Both the position numbers and the translations under genes were made by a program. Below are positions 26,714 through 35,689 of a DNA stretch of 64,000 bases, one piece after another; the stretch's first letter is position 1; each line of letters begins with the position of its first letter. Source of the stretch: Planctellipticum sp942493135 (GTDB taxonomy: Bacteria > Planctomycetota > Planctomycetia > Planctomycetales > Planctomycetaceae); NCBI GenBank assembly GCA_942493135.1, contig OW818684.1, positions 868,001-932,000 of the forward strand, in the 5' to 3' direction. The notes beneath the pieces were generated by a model. The model searched no databases, was not told the DNA's origin, and worked only from the letters and a program-made list of their open reading frames with translations.

Positions 26714-28951
26714 CTACCGGTCCAGCACGATGGTCGATTTTGCATGGCCAGCGACTTCCTCCGGAGTGAACCAGGCCGGCTTGAACCGCTTCGTCGCGTA
26801 CAGATTGGCCTGGTCGAAGAAGTGGGGGGATTCGCTGCGTCCGCTGGCGCCGAACGGCATGACGCTCCGGCTGCGAACCGGCGCCGTGAACTCGACCGCC
26901 GACATGTACGACGCGCCGACCACCGCATAGCGCTGCGGCCGGACGATCGGAATCTCGGGGGTGGAGTAGATCGTGTGAATGATCCCCAGCGGTCCGGGGG
27001 CCCCTTCGATCGGCAGGCTGCGCGCGATGCCGTTGAGGCGCAGACCGGCGTTCTGAATCTCCGACTGGTCGGGGATCCGCTGCAGCCGATGCGCCTTTCC
27101 CCAGGGATACTTCCAGTCGCCGTACAGCCGCTGCACCTTTCCCGCCGCCGTCTTCAAGGCGGTGAACCAGGTCAGGCGATCGACGGCGTACTCGGCCTTC
27201 AAGGTCTCGGCGGGATAACCGAACCCGTACAGTTCTTCGTACCAGGCGACGCACAGCGTCGTCTGCGTCGAATCGAGGGACGACTTGCAGTCCCAGTCCT
27301 GCAGGTGACTGAGAAACGGGGCGACCTCGGCTGCCAGTGCCGGGTTAGTCGCCTGAAGTCTGGCGAATTCCTCCTGCAGCCGGGGGAGCTCGGTGAGCGG
27401 CCAGTAGAGCGTGGTGTCGTACGCCAGGGTCTGCAACTGATCGAGCGTCAGCTCGGTCGCCTTTCCCAGCAGCCGGCGCGACATTTTGGAGCGTCGCGTG
27501 TCGACGTCGTGGTCCTCCAGCATGTCCGCGGGAAAGTCGGCCCGCTGCGGATTCTCGGCGCTGTCTTCCGTGACCGTCCAGGGGGACGAGTTGCAGCTCT
27601 GCACGTAACCCGACTTCGGATTGAGCACCTGCGGCAACTGGTCGAACGTGTGAAATCCTTTCCAGTCGGTCCGGGGGTCGCTCCCGTCGACCGGCTGAGT
27701 CCAGTTGAACGACGGATCGCGGACGGGAATCGTGCCGTTGTAGGCGTAGAAGATGTTTCCGTCCCGGTCGGCATAGACCACGTTGAACATCGGGATCGCG
27801 CACCGGCCGATGGCGGCCCGCCACTCGGCGAAGTTCCGGGCGGTCACCATTTCCCACGCCTGACTGGCCCGGTTCAGATCGAACAGTCCGGCAACCTGCA
27901 CCGCCAGAAACGTCGTGTCGTCCTCCTGCCGAACGATCGGGCCGTGATGGGTCTTGCGAAAGGTGATCTGACGCTCGACAAGCTTGTCGCCGGTTCTGAC
28001 CTGCAGCGATTCTGTCCACTGCGTCGCGGTGCGATGGCCCCCGTCGTAGCGGTACTCCAGCGGATGTGCTTCGTCGTCAAACTTCACGCGCCAGGCATCG
28101 GCGATATCGGGATCGTTGACGGTGTACGTCCAGCCGAGATGTTCGTTGTGGCCGATCGTCGGAAACGGATTCCCGAAGAAGCTCGCTCCGCTGAAGTTCA
28201 GTCCTTCGTCGCTGCGGACGTGGGATTCGTAGAACTGCCCCATGCCATACCAGGGCTGATGCGGATTCACGAACAGCATCGCCGCTCCCGACGCAGTCCG
28301 CTTCCCGGAGATGGCCCAGGCATTCGATCCAATCGCCGCCTGCACTTCCGCCGCAAAGTTTTGCGCCGGCCGGTCCGGCAGCTCCCAACTGTTGCACGCG
28401 GTCCCCAAGGCGGCGATGTCGTCCGGGCCACGGTCTCTCGGCTTGCCGACATGCGCCCTGCGATAGACGAATTCCAGCAGCAGGTGGCGATCCATTGCCA
28501 GAACGTACCACGGCTCAAAATGGACCAGCAGCCGCGGCTTCGTCTCGGGATGCGTCGCCAGGTAGCGATTGATACCGTCGATATACGCCGCCGCGATCGC
28601 CTGATGCTCCGGCTTCAGCCGGGCGAAGTCCTCCTGCGAACGCCGGGCGACTTCAAAGCTGCGGTTCAGAATATCGTTGGAGATCCCGACGTCGCCGACG
28701 ACCTCGGCATAGCGCCCCAGCGACCGGATGCAGGAGTCTTCGAGCTGCCAGAAGTAGTCGTCCGCCTGTACGTAACCCATTCCGAACGCGGCGTCCGCGT
28801 GCGTTTTTCCGTGGACGTGCGCGACGCCCCATTCATCGCGGCGAATGGTCACGGAGCTCGATCCAGCCGCGGGAGCGTCAACGGCCCTGCTCACTGTTGG
28901 AGCCGCGAACAGCCCGAGAACCAGCAACCGGAGAATCGACGACACGCGCAT
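26714..28951 (-). CDS. Secreted penicillin/acyl-homoserine-lactone acylase (Ntn hydrolase)
   Basis: 745 residues from the ATG at 28951 (TGGAA upstream); a GTG four codons earlier has no ribosome site. A signal peptide (LLVLGLFAAPTVSRA) is followed by an alpha chain (VTIRRDEWGVAHVHGKTHADAAFGMGYVQADDYFWQL in pieces: VTIRRDEWGVAHVHG, FGMGYVQADD), a spacer, and the autocatalytic cleavage site before the nucleophile Ser in AAIGSNAWAISG (about 205-216). The beta chain has FVNPHQPW, TIGHNEHLGWTYTVND and HHGPIV, all characteristic. Substrates could be N-acyl homoserine lactones or other acyl amides; the sequence alone cannot decide. Confidence 0.9.
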   Translation of the reverse strand: MRVSSILRLLVLGLFAAPTVSRAVDAPAAGSSSVTIRRDEWGVAHVHGKTHADAAFGMGYVQADDYFWQLEDSCIRSLGRYAEVVGDVGISNDILNRSFEVARRSQEDFARLKPEHQAIAAAYIDGINRYLATHPETKPRLLVHFEPWYVLAMDRHLLLEFVYRRAHVGKPRDRGPDDIAALGTACNSWELPDRPAQNFAAEVQAAIGSNAWAISGKRTASGAAMLFVNPHQPWYGMGQFYESHVRSDEGLNFSGASFFGNPFPTIGHNEHLGWTYTVNDPDIADAWRVKFDDEAHPLEYRYDGGHRTATQWTESLQVRTGDKLVERQITFRKTHHGPIVRQEDDTTFLAVQVAGLFDLNRASQAWEMVTARNFAEWRAAIGRCAIPMFNVVYADRDGNIFYAYNGTIPVRDPSFNWTQPVDGSDPRTDWKGFHTFDQLPQVLNPKSGYVQSCNSSPWTVTEDSAENPQRADFPADMLEDHDVDTRRSKMSRRLLGKATELTLDQLQTLAYDTTLYWPLTELPRLQEEFARLQATNPALAAEVAPFLSHLQDWDCKSSLDSTQTTLCVAWYEELYGFGYPAETLKAEYAVDRLTWFTALKTAAGKVQRLYGDWKYPWGKAHRLQRIPDQSEIQNAGLRLNGIARSLPIEGAPGPLGIIHTIYSTPEIPIVRPQRYAVVGASYMSAVEFTAPVRSRSVMPFGASGRSESPHFFDQANLYATKRFKPAWFTPEEVAGHAKSTIVLDR

Positions 28952-28999
28952 AGCCAGTTCCACCGGACTGAAGTGAGGATGTAAAGAGCACGGAGCTTC

Positions 29000-29761
29000 T
29001 CACGATTTCCGCAGTTGCTTCAGCATCTGCCCGGCGGCGTGCGCCAGCAGGACGGTGTCGACGCCGGCGGTGATCAGCGTATAACCGCGGTCGATAAACG
29101 GCTGCACGGCCGCGGCGGTGACGCCAAAGTAACCCAGCGGCATCTTCGCCCGCTGGCAGACTTCCGTCACGCGGTCGATGGCGGCGATCACGGCCGGATC
29201 GTCGATCTGGCCCATCTTTCCCAGGCTGGCGGAAAGGTCGTACGGCCCCAGCAGCACCGCGTCGACCCCCGGCACTTTGACGATGGCTTCGATGTTTTCG
29301 ACGGCCTGAATGTGCTCGGCCTGAACGACGACCACCGTCCGTTCGTTGGCAGTTTCGACATACTCCTTGAACCGCCGGCCGTAGCCGTGCGCTCGTGCCA
29401 GACCGACGCCGCGCGAACCCAGCGGGGCATACCGCGCCCACTGGACCACGTTCGCCGCTTGCTCGGCCGTGTTGACCTGGGGGACGATGATCCCCTCGGC
29501 CCCGAGATCGAGCACAGTCTTAATCGCCACCTCGCCAGCCGCCGGGACGCGGACGAGGCAGGCCGTCCGCTCCCCCACCGCCTGCAGCATCGCCAGGATG
29601 TCCTGGGTCTGCAGCGGTCCGTGTTCGCCGTCGATGAACAGCCAGTCGAAGCCGGCATCCGACAGAATTTCCGCCACGGCGGCGTTGGGGAGCGTAATCA
29701 TCGTGCCGAGGAGCGGCACGCTTTCGGCAAGCCTGGAACGAAGGGACGGCCTCGCAGTCAT
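29000..29761 (-). CDS. HpcH/HpaI-family class II aldolase
   Basis: 253 residues from the ATG at 29761 (MTARPSLRSRLAES). The family pattern is clear: LLGTMITLPNAAVAEILSDAG, FDWLFIDGEHGPLQ (DxEHG motif), TACLVRVPA, GAEGIIVPQVNTAEQA (metal-site Glu/Asp region), LARAHGYG, and VDAVLLGPYDLSASLG. It fits 2-keto-3-deoxy-sugar-acid or hydroxy-ketoacid aldolases, which split the substrate into pyruvate and an aldehyde using a divalent metal. A YjhG-type sugar-acid dehydratase elsewhere in the window (51.7 kb) could feed such a reaction, but linkage is speculative. Confidence 0.9.
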   Translation of the reverse strand: MTARPSLRSRLAESVPLLGTMITLPNAAVAEILSDAGFDWLFIDGEHGPLQTQDILAMLQAVGERTACLVRVPAAGEVAIKTVLDLGAEGIIVPQVNTAEQAANVVQWARYAPLGSRGVGLARAHGYGRRFKEYVETANERTVVVVQAEHIQAVENIEAIVKVPGVDAVLLGPYDLSASLGKMGQIDDPAVIAAIDRVTEVCQRAKMPLGYFGVTAAAVQPFIDRGYTLITAGVDTVLLAHAAGQMLKQLRKS

Positions 29762-30041
29762 GGTGGAAGATCCCGGTACTGGTGATCCGAACGGAGCGCA
29801 ATGAAGTCGACAGCGATGGTCCTGTTTCTGCCCGGACACCGCAAGGAGTACAACCCGAAGGGGATCGATCTGCGGGGTGACTCTTTGCGAAGGACGACGC
29901 TGGCGCAGTCCGGCCTGGCGCCGCCGGAGCGGAGGGCGGCTGTGCCGCGGCGACTCGCCACGCGATCAGAACATTCGCGCAGGCACGGCGTCCGTTTGCA
30001 ACCTGTGCGGCGGTGACTCGGAGTCGCTCCGGAAAGGCCGG

Positions 30042-30527
30042 CTATTCTTTCACGCGTTCAAGCAGTTGCGCAAGTTCTTCCGCGGCGTTCCAGCTGAAGT
30101 ATGTCTCAGCGCTGGCCAGCTGTTTGTCCCGCGAGGCTTTGACGGTTTTTTCGAGTTTCTCGCGGGCAACCGCGGCTTTCTTTTCAGTGTGCTCCTGCCA
30201 CTGAGCGGCTTTCATTTCCTGTCCGAGACGGATTCCCGCCTCTCGTTGATAGAGCGTCAGCAAGGCCTGACGCCGCTGCAGTACGGCAGTTCCCGCGGCT
30301 TGCAGTTTGCGCATCGTATCAACAATTTGCTTAATTTCGTTTTCTATGGTGCTAGTGACCACTTCCATGCCCGGGAGGCCCGAGAGAATCTCAACTGTGA
30401 AGGTCGAGGTGTTTTCGCCGGTCATGGAATTCAGAACCGTTTCACGATAGATTCCGCGAGCTGTCCGATTTAAAGGATCACGAGCCACAAAGACACGCGT
30501 CTTGACGTCCAAACGAGACTCGATCAA
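30042..30527 (-). CDS. Hypothetical protein with C-terminal coiled coil
   Basis: 161 residues. The start overlaps the stop of the upstream gene (ATGA at 30524-30527), so it is the last gene of the minus-strand kinase-propeller operon. The second half is Lys/Glu/Ala-rich and helical (LYQREAGIRLGQEMKAAQWQ, KKAAVAREKLEKTVKASRDK). The N-terminal half has short beta-like segments (TRVFVARDPLNR, TSTFTVEIL). There is no signal peptide and no recognisable domain. Confidence 0.7.
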   Translation of the reverse strand: MIESRLDVKTRVFVARDPLNRTARGIYRETVLNSMTGENTSTFTVEILSGLPGMEVVTSTIENEIKQIVDTMRKLQAAGTAVLQRRQALLTLYQREAGIRLGQEMKAAQWQEHTEKKAAVAREKLEKTVKASRDKQLASAETYFSWNAAEELAQLLERVKE

Positions 30528-31645
30528 ACCCGCCGCGCGCCAAGAGGAGATTGATTGCTGTTCTTCGTCCGACCATGCATTTCCCTATAGAACTGTGAAA
30601 GCGACGTTTGAAGTTGGTATAAACGCAAATACTCTACCTTGAGTTTCTCGACGGCCTCGTCTACCTGTGCAATCTGTTCGACCGCCTGTTGTCTCAAGAT
30701 CTCCCGATCCGACGCCGACTTTGACTTCTCGTCGGACAAACGCGTCCCCTTCTCTTCCAGAGAAGTCAACGTTTTCTCAATGCTCGCAATCTTCTTTTCG
30801 TCGGCACGGCTGACATCAACGAGCCCCTGTGCGCGAGCCGCTTCAATAGCGACCCGCATCCGCTCCAAACCTCGGGTGAAGTGCGGACCTGCCACCGCAT
30901 GCGCCTGGATCTCGCTGGAAAACTGTTCCAACGATTGCCGACGCTTGTTGTCGAGCCTCCGAGTTTCCAGCATCAATGCTGACACTGTTCCGATCCATTC
31001 GACCGCCTGGCCGAACTGCGCCTCGGAGAGCTTTTTGATTTGATGTTCAGACAGTGTCGCCGCAAATGCATCGGGGAGTTGGGAGGCGAGATCGCGTTCG
31101 CGGGCGTGTTCGAGCTGCCACATCGCGCAGGCCCTCCTGGCGGGGAGAAAGAATGCGAGGTCTTTGCCTGCCAGCGCGGGGAAGGCGAATTCGCATTCGG
31201 ATGGATACCCGGCCTGCTCGCAGGCCAGGGCGTAGGCGAAGTCAGGGAGTGGAGACTCCGGGGCTGCGCCCCTGGCCGCCTCGCGCATCGCCTTCAATTC
31301 TTGCAGAGATGGATGCGGCTTCGCCTGCGCCGCGTCGACTAGCGACTGCAGGGGCTGCCGGACAGCTTGGGGACAGATTTCAGCCCAGCTCTCGTCCTTC
31401 TCCGTCGGCCAGAAGTCGTAGTCGAGCAGGCTGACTTTGACGGTCGCGGCTGCGGCGGGCTTCTCAGTCGAATCCTGGGCCATCGCCGCCATGCTGCCCA
31501 GTGCCATGAAGGGAATCACGAGGAGGCGGAAACTCCGCCGGCCGACAGGACAGACTGCTTCCCCCAGCGAGGATAATGTCCAATTCCTGTTTTTCAGTTG
31601 GGGAATGGACATGAGTCGCGAGATTCGAACGATGGTTCGCAACAT
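30524..31645 (-). CDS. Secreted coiled-coil protein of unknown function
   Basis: 373 residues from the ATG at 31645, with AAGGA about 8 nt upstream; 31 further upstream codons overlap the intergenic ribosome site. A long leader ends in a signal-peptide-like segment (FRLLVIPFMALGSMAAMAQ). The mature part starts with a Pro/Ala linker, then helical sequence, with clear heptads near the C-terminus (EKKIASIEKTLTSLEEKG, AVEQIAQVDEAVEKLKVEY). It follows the propeller gene by 17 nt and overlaps the next gene by 4 nt. No family is recognised. The operon suggests it works with the kinase-propeller product. Confidence 0.72.
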   Translation of the reverse strand: MLRTIVRISRLMSIPQLKNRNWTLSSLGEAVCPVGRRSFRLLVIPFMALGSMAAMAQDSTEKPAAAATVKVSLLDYDFWPTEKDESWAEICPQAVRQPLQSLVDAAQAKPHPSLQELKAMREAARGAAPESPLPDFAYALACEQAGYPSECEFAFPALAGKDLAFFLPARRACAMWQLEHARERDLASQLPDAFAATLSEHQIKKLSEAQFGQAVEWIGTVSALMLETRRLDNKRRQSLEQFSSEIQAHAVAGPHFTRGLERMRVAIEAARAQGLVDVSRADEKKIASIEKTLTSLEEKGTRLSDEKSKSASDREILRQQAVEQIAQVDEAVEKLKVEYLRLYQLQTSLSQFYREMHGRTKNSNQSPLGARRV

Positions 31646-31662
31646 GATTGAGTCCTTGAATT

Positions 31663-33441
31663 TCAGGGGGAGAAAGTCAGCCTCACGGATGTTGGAACGG
31701 TCGGGGACGACAACAGTTCCTTCACGAGGGCGTTCCATTCAGCCTGTTCGAGAAATCGGGGCGGCACGCCCGGTCGTCGCTCGACTCCGGTGGCGGTGGT
31801 CACCAGTTTCTTCAGGGCGGCGGCATCGAGTCCTTCCAGATCAGAAATGCCGGGGCGGACGCTGATCAGTTCGTGCGAAGTCAGGAGCATCTGGCTGTCG
31901 GGCGAAATGTCGATGACGCCGATCTCGCCAGCCGCTGAGTGATACGCCCTGGCTCCGGAGGCGATCATCCACATCGCGACGGACTTCGCGGAGCGAGCTG
32001 CCAGCAGCGTTCCCTGCGTGTTGACTCGCAGCTCATCGATCGGCGTCTTACTTTCCGTGACAAAGACCTGTTCTCCGCCGGTACTGTCGACGACAACCAC
32101 CCGTCCGTCCGCGGTTCCGCAGGCCGTGCGATCGCTTCCGGGGATGGCCAGAACGTCGGTGATCGAGGCATCCGCTAAACGATAGAACTCGATTGCATGA
32201 CTGATATTCGCTCGCGGGCGAGAACTGCCGGCATCGCTCTTCGCGGGCAGCGTCACCGAAAGCAGTCGTCCGTCCTTCGTGGCAGCAACCAGCTGGCGCG
32301 AATCCTGGCCCCGCCAGTCGACAGATCTCAGGTTTTCGATCGCCGTCTCGCAGACGCTCACCGGCGTCGGCGCGGAAAGATCGTAAATCCTCAGCAGCTC
32401 GGATTCTGCCGGCCGATCGAGGGCCAGAGCGAGGAAATTTCCGTCTGGCGACAGCCTGATGTGAAAGATCTTTCCGACGCGTTCGGCGACTGGTCGTACC
32501 TGTTCGAGAAACTCCTCCGGGCCGAAGATGCGCACTTTGTCACGGCCGATCAGAATTGCGAGCGTCGTTCCGTTCCGATCGAATGAGAGCTGCCGCATGT
32601 TCCGGGCTTCGTCCCTGGTGACGCTGAGCGTCCTTTCGAGTCGGCCGGTGCCGGTTTGAAACAGACCTACGAAAGCACCGGCCGGATTCGCCACCTTGCT
32701 GGCGGGCGAACTGACAATGCGGGCGGCAAACCGGTCGCCGACCGGACTGAATTGGCCGACTTCTGCGAGAGAGCTGGATTTGACCAGCACGGTTTCCGAC
32801 AACATCAAGGGGGTTGTCGGAGCCGTTTGCTCGGGTTTCTGGTTCAGAATTCTCCATTTGCGAATCCAGGGAACGCCCTGCCCCGCATCCGGCGTAGAAA
32901 TCTGGAATGCCAGCCCACCGTCTTCGACCGAAGCAAAGAGACTCTGGCCGGATGCATCGATCCGGGGATGAACGCAGGGAGGCGCCAGCGGTTCCCGCAG
33001 TGCGCAGTCCCAGACCTGCGACTGTCCGCCTTCCGATACTACCAGCAGGTGCTTGCCGCTCGGATCAATGGCAATCGTGCCGGGCTTATTTCCCGCCAGG
33101 AAGCTGCGAAGCTGACTCTCGCCAGCTTTGGCGATCCACACGCCGTCGGGCAGTCCCAGATAGATCTCACTGAGAGACGGGGTGGCTGCCATGCTGTGAA
33201 TGGCTGCGCGAGAGCGAATCAGACCGTCAAGACCGCCAATGGGCTGCCGCGTAACGGCTGAGTAAATTCCGACGGTGGACCGAGTCTGCACCAACATCAG
33301 CGGAACACCCGCCTGTACTTTCAACCAGAGTCGCTCCACCGGCTCGGCCGGAAACTGCATTCGTCCCGCATGCTTTCCGCGTCGAAACACATCGACTACG
33401 CCGCTGGCGTCCCCAGTTGCGGCCCCCCGACGATCAGCCAC
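31663..33441 (-). CDS. Beta-propeller (WD40-like) protein, probably the C-terminal half of the upstream kinase
   Basis: 592 residues from a GTG start that overlaps the kinase 3' end by 46 nt in another frame. The sequence is a series of propeller blades, for example GTIAIDPSGKHLLVVSEGG-like strands, IFHIRLSPDGNFLALALD, LVAATKDGRLLSV, CGTADGRVVVVDS and IDISPDSQMLLTSHE. The first blade is incomplete at the N-terminus. Its missing strand (WLIV) is encoded at the end of the kinase frame, and a -1 slip on the G6 run (33423-33428) joins them as WLIVGGAATGDASGVVDVFR. Kinase-WD40 fusions are common in planctomycetes, so this ORF is probably not independent. The GTG start has no clear ribosome site. 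Confidence 0.82.
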   Translation of the reverse strand: MADRRGAATGDASGVVDVFRRGKHAGRMQFPAEPVERLWLKVQAGVPLMLVQTRSTVGIYSAVTRQPIGGLDGLIRSRAAIHSMAATPSLSEIYLGLPDGVWIAKAGESQLRSFLAGNKPGTIAIDPSGKHLLVVSEGGQSQVWDCALREPLAPPCVHPRIDASGQSLFASVEDGGLAFQISTPDAGQGVPWIRKWRILNQKPEQTAPTTPLMLSETVLVKSSSLAEVGQFSPVGDRFAARIVSSPASKVANPAGAFVGLFQTGTGRLERTLSVTRDEARNMRQLSFDRNGTTLAILIGRDKVRIFGPEEFLEQVRPVAERVGKIFHIRLSPDGNFLALALDRPAESELLRIYDLSAPTPVSVCETAIENLRSVDWRGQDSRQLVAATKDGRLLSVTLPAKSDAGSSRPRANISHAIEFYRLADASITDVLAIPGSDRTACGTADGRVVVVDSTGGEQVFVTESKTPIDELRVNTQGTLLAARSAKSVAMWMIASGARAYHSAAGEIGVIDISPDSQMLLTSHELISVRPGISDLEGLDAAALKKLVTTATGVERRPGVPPRFLEQAEWNALVKELLSSPTVPTSVRLTFSP

Positions 33442-35393
33442 TTTGACGCCTTATCGAACGCGGCCGCCCTGGCGAAATATGTCTTGTCCGGAATTCGAAC
33501 TCGCGAATCGGAGGCGTCGCGAGGCTGAATCATCACCGACGTCGGATCGGCGCCCGCGAACGGGACAACCTCCTCCACTTCGGCGACGGGCTGACCAACC
33601 GCGTCAAAGATGATCCGCGCCGGCGGCTTCGATTTCACTCCGCCTTTTGCCTCCGGAGCAGCGACGGTCGTCGGAATTGCGAACACGGAATTCTCGATCA
33701 TCCACGGTGTCCGCCGGAGATGGTTGATGAGGACCGTATGAATTTCAGTGGGACCGAGGCGAACTCCGTCCGGCGGCGAACCGCCGGCGGCATCCGCCAG
33801 GACATCGGCCATTCCGTGCAGGCCGTCTGCGGTATTTCCTCGTTCGAACTCAACGATGGCCTGCTGAATGTCTCTCTCCATCCGCCCCCACTTCTCGACG
33901 AGCACGGCACGCTGCTGGATGCCGGCAGCGCGGGCCTTTTCCGCCAATTCCTTCTGCTGCGCCGTCATCTTTGCGGTGGTCTCGGTATTCAAAAGCTCGA
34001 TCGACTTGAGCAACTCCTGTAACCGGTCGTCTGCCAGTTTCGCCGTGGTCTGAAGTTCCTCGGTCCGTCGCGCCAGCTCGGTGGCGTTCTGTTCGGCACG
34101 ATCCCGCTCGGAGCGAGCGTTCTTCAAGGCCTGATCTTTCAGTTCGCTCTCGTCCTGCAATCGGATCAAAGCGGCGTCAGCCCGGTCTTTCTGCTGTCGC
34201 GCGATTCTGGCCTGCTCCTTCGCGGAAACGGCAAATGCCGCGGAGACGACCGTCCCCAGGACCAGCGTCAGGGCAATGGCGACGGCGGAACCGGCGACGG
34301 CGGGGTTGCGTCGGCACCACCGCATGAATCGCTCGATGCGGGTCATGGGACGGGCGATGGTCGGTTCGCCGGCCAGAAATCGCCCAAGATCTGTTCCCAA
34401 CGCCGCGCAGCCGCGGTAGCGCTGCCCCGGCTCCCGGCCAAGGGCCTTCTGGCAGATCGTATCGAGATCGAGCGGGGTCTCGGGCTTGAGAGATCGCGGC
34501 GTCGGAGGAGTCGTATTCAGCAGATTGAAAATGATGATCGCCGGCGTGCCGCCAAACGGCGTCTGGCACGTCAGCAGCTCGAACAGAATGACGCCGAGGC
34601 TGTATTGGTCGCTGTCTGCGGTGACGTCGGCGGAACCGCCGGCCGCCTGTTCGGGGGACATGTAGGCCGGGGTGCCGATGATCGCACCGTCGTGAGTCAG
34701 CTTTTCCTCGGCGTCGCCGACATGGGCCACGCCGAAGTCCATGAGGTGCGGTTCGCCGGCCTTGTCGATCATCACGTTGTGCGGTTTCACGTCGCGATGC
34801 ACGATCCCCTGCGCGTGGGCGTAGTCGAGCGCGGAGGCCAGCTTGCGCACCAGGTCCGCGATCAACCGGTAGTTCCCCCGATACTCCTCAATGCAGTCTG
34901 ACAGGGGCAGACCGTCGATGAACGCCGAGGCGATGTAATACTGATCGCCGTCCCGGCCGGCGTCATAAACGGGAACGATGTTCGGATGATTGAGTCGGGC
35001 GGCCGCTTTCGCTTCGCGGAGAAAGCGTTCCACAAGCTCGATGGTGGTCAGCAGCCCCGACTGCGGGACTTTGATCGCGACCTCTCGTTCGAGCTGGGGA
35101 TCATACGCGCGGTAGACGGTTCCGAACGCTCCCTGGCCGAGTTTCTGGCGGATCTCGAAACGGCCGATACGCGGCGATGATTCACGGGTCGCCGCTTCCT
35201 TCCGCATAAATGCCGGAGCCGGCGGAATCAGGCATGCCGTGTCGCTCATCGAAACGGCATGCGTGTCCGCCATTTCCGTCTCGACGACGAACTCCTCGCC
35301 GCAGACCTGACAGCGAATGTGCCGACCGACGGCGTCCGGAGCGACGCGATAGATCCTGCCGCATTCCGCAGCCGGGCATCGGACTCGGATCAT
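33396..35393 (-). CDS. Ser/Thr protein kinase with zinc-ribbon N-terminus; reading frame probably interrupted
   Basis: 665 residues from the ATG at 35393. An N-terminal zinc ribbon (CPAAECGRIYRV and CQVCG, about 5-37) is followed by a kinase domain (about 75-340): GQGAFGTVYRAYD, VAIKVP, HRDVKPHNVM and LMDFGVAHV. Then come one membrane segment (about 365-390), a coiled coil (about 390-500) and an extracytoplasmic region whose end (KASKWLIVGG) looks like a propeller strand. The frame stops 30 nt after a run of six G, and the overlapping next ORF continues the propeller. This is either a true frameshift mutation, a programmed -1 frameshift or a homopolymer sequencing error. It is first gene of a four-gene operon. 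Confidence 0.9.
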   Translation of the reverse strand: MIRVRCPAAECGRIYRVAPDAVGRHIRCQVCGEEFVVETEMADTHAVSMSDTACLIPPAPAFMRKEAATRESSPRIGRFEIRQKLGQGAFGTVYRAYDPQLEREVAIKVPQSGLLTTIELVERFLREAKAAARLNHPNIVPVYDAGRDGDQYYIASAFIDGLPLSDCIEEYRGNYRLIADLVRKLASALDYAHAQGIVHRDVKPHNVMIDKAGEPHLMDFGVAHVGDAEEKLTHDGAIIGTPAYMSPEQAAGGSADVTADSDQYSLGVILFELLTCQTPFGGTPAIIIFNLLNTTPPTPRSLKPETPLDLDTICQKALGREPGQRYRGCAALGTDLGRFLAGEPTIARPMTRIERFMRWCRRNPAVAGSAVAIALTLVLGTVVSAAFAVSAKEQARIARQQKDRADAALIRLQDESELKDQALKNARSERDRAEQNATELARRTEELQTTAKLADDRLQELLKSIELLNTETTAKMTAQQKELAEKARAAGIQQRAVLVEKWGRMERDIQQAIVEFERGNTADGLHGMADVLADAAGGSPPDGVRLGPTEIHTVLINHLRRTPWMIENSVFAIPTTVAAPEAKGGVKSKPPARIIFDAVGQPVAEVEEVVPFAGADPTSVMIQPRDASDSRVRIPDKTYFARAAAFDKASKWLIVGGPQLGTPAA

Positions 35394-35689
35394 CGCAGGA
35401 TTCCGTATTACGTACATGCGGTGCTCGACAGCTGGCCCCGCCACATGAACAGGTGCGAGTCTAATTAACAGAGGGAGGAGTCGCCATTGGGAGAAATGCG
35501 GATAGATGGGTAGTTTTTCGCGATGAAACGGAAGGGGCTTCCCGTCAGAGTGCCAGGCCGGGCCAGTCCCATCGCTCATGAGCGCTCCGCTGAGGCGTTG
35601 AGGGGTGACGTAGGGTCGCCAGCGCCGTATCTTGGTCCGTGGAGACCCGACGTACGGACTCCCCGGACTCGCACCCCTGGAGATTGTTC

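Noticed and set aside
26744..28984. 746-residue open frame antisense to the acylase gene
   Set aside because: It covers the acylase almost exactly, has Arg/Gly/Pro/Val-rich composition without domains, and is explained by GC-rich third codon positions of the real gene.
29801..30016. 71-residue plus-strand ORF between the aldolase and coiled-coil genes
   Set aside because: Arg-rich C-terminus, no ribosome site, no recognisable pattern; likely chance.
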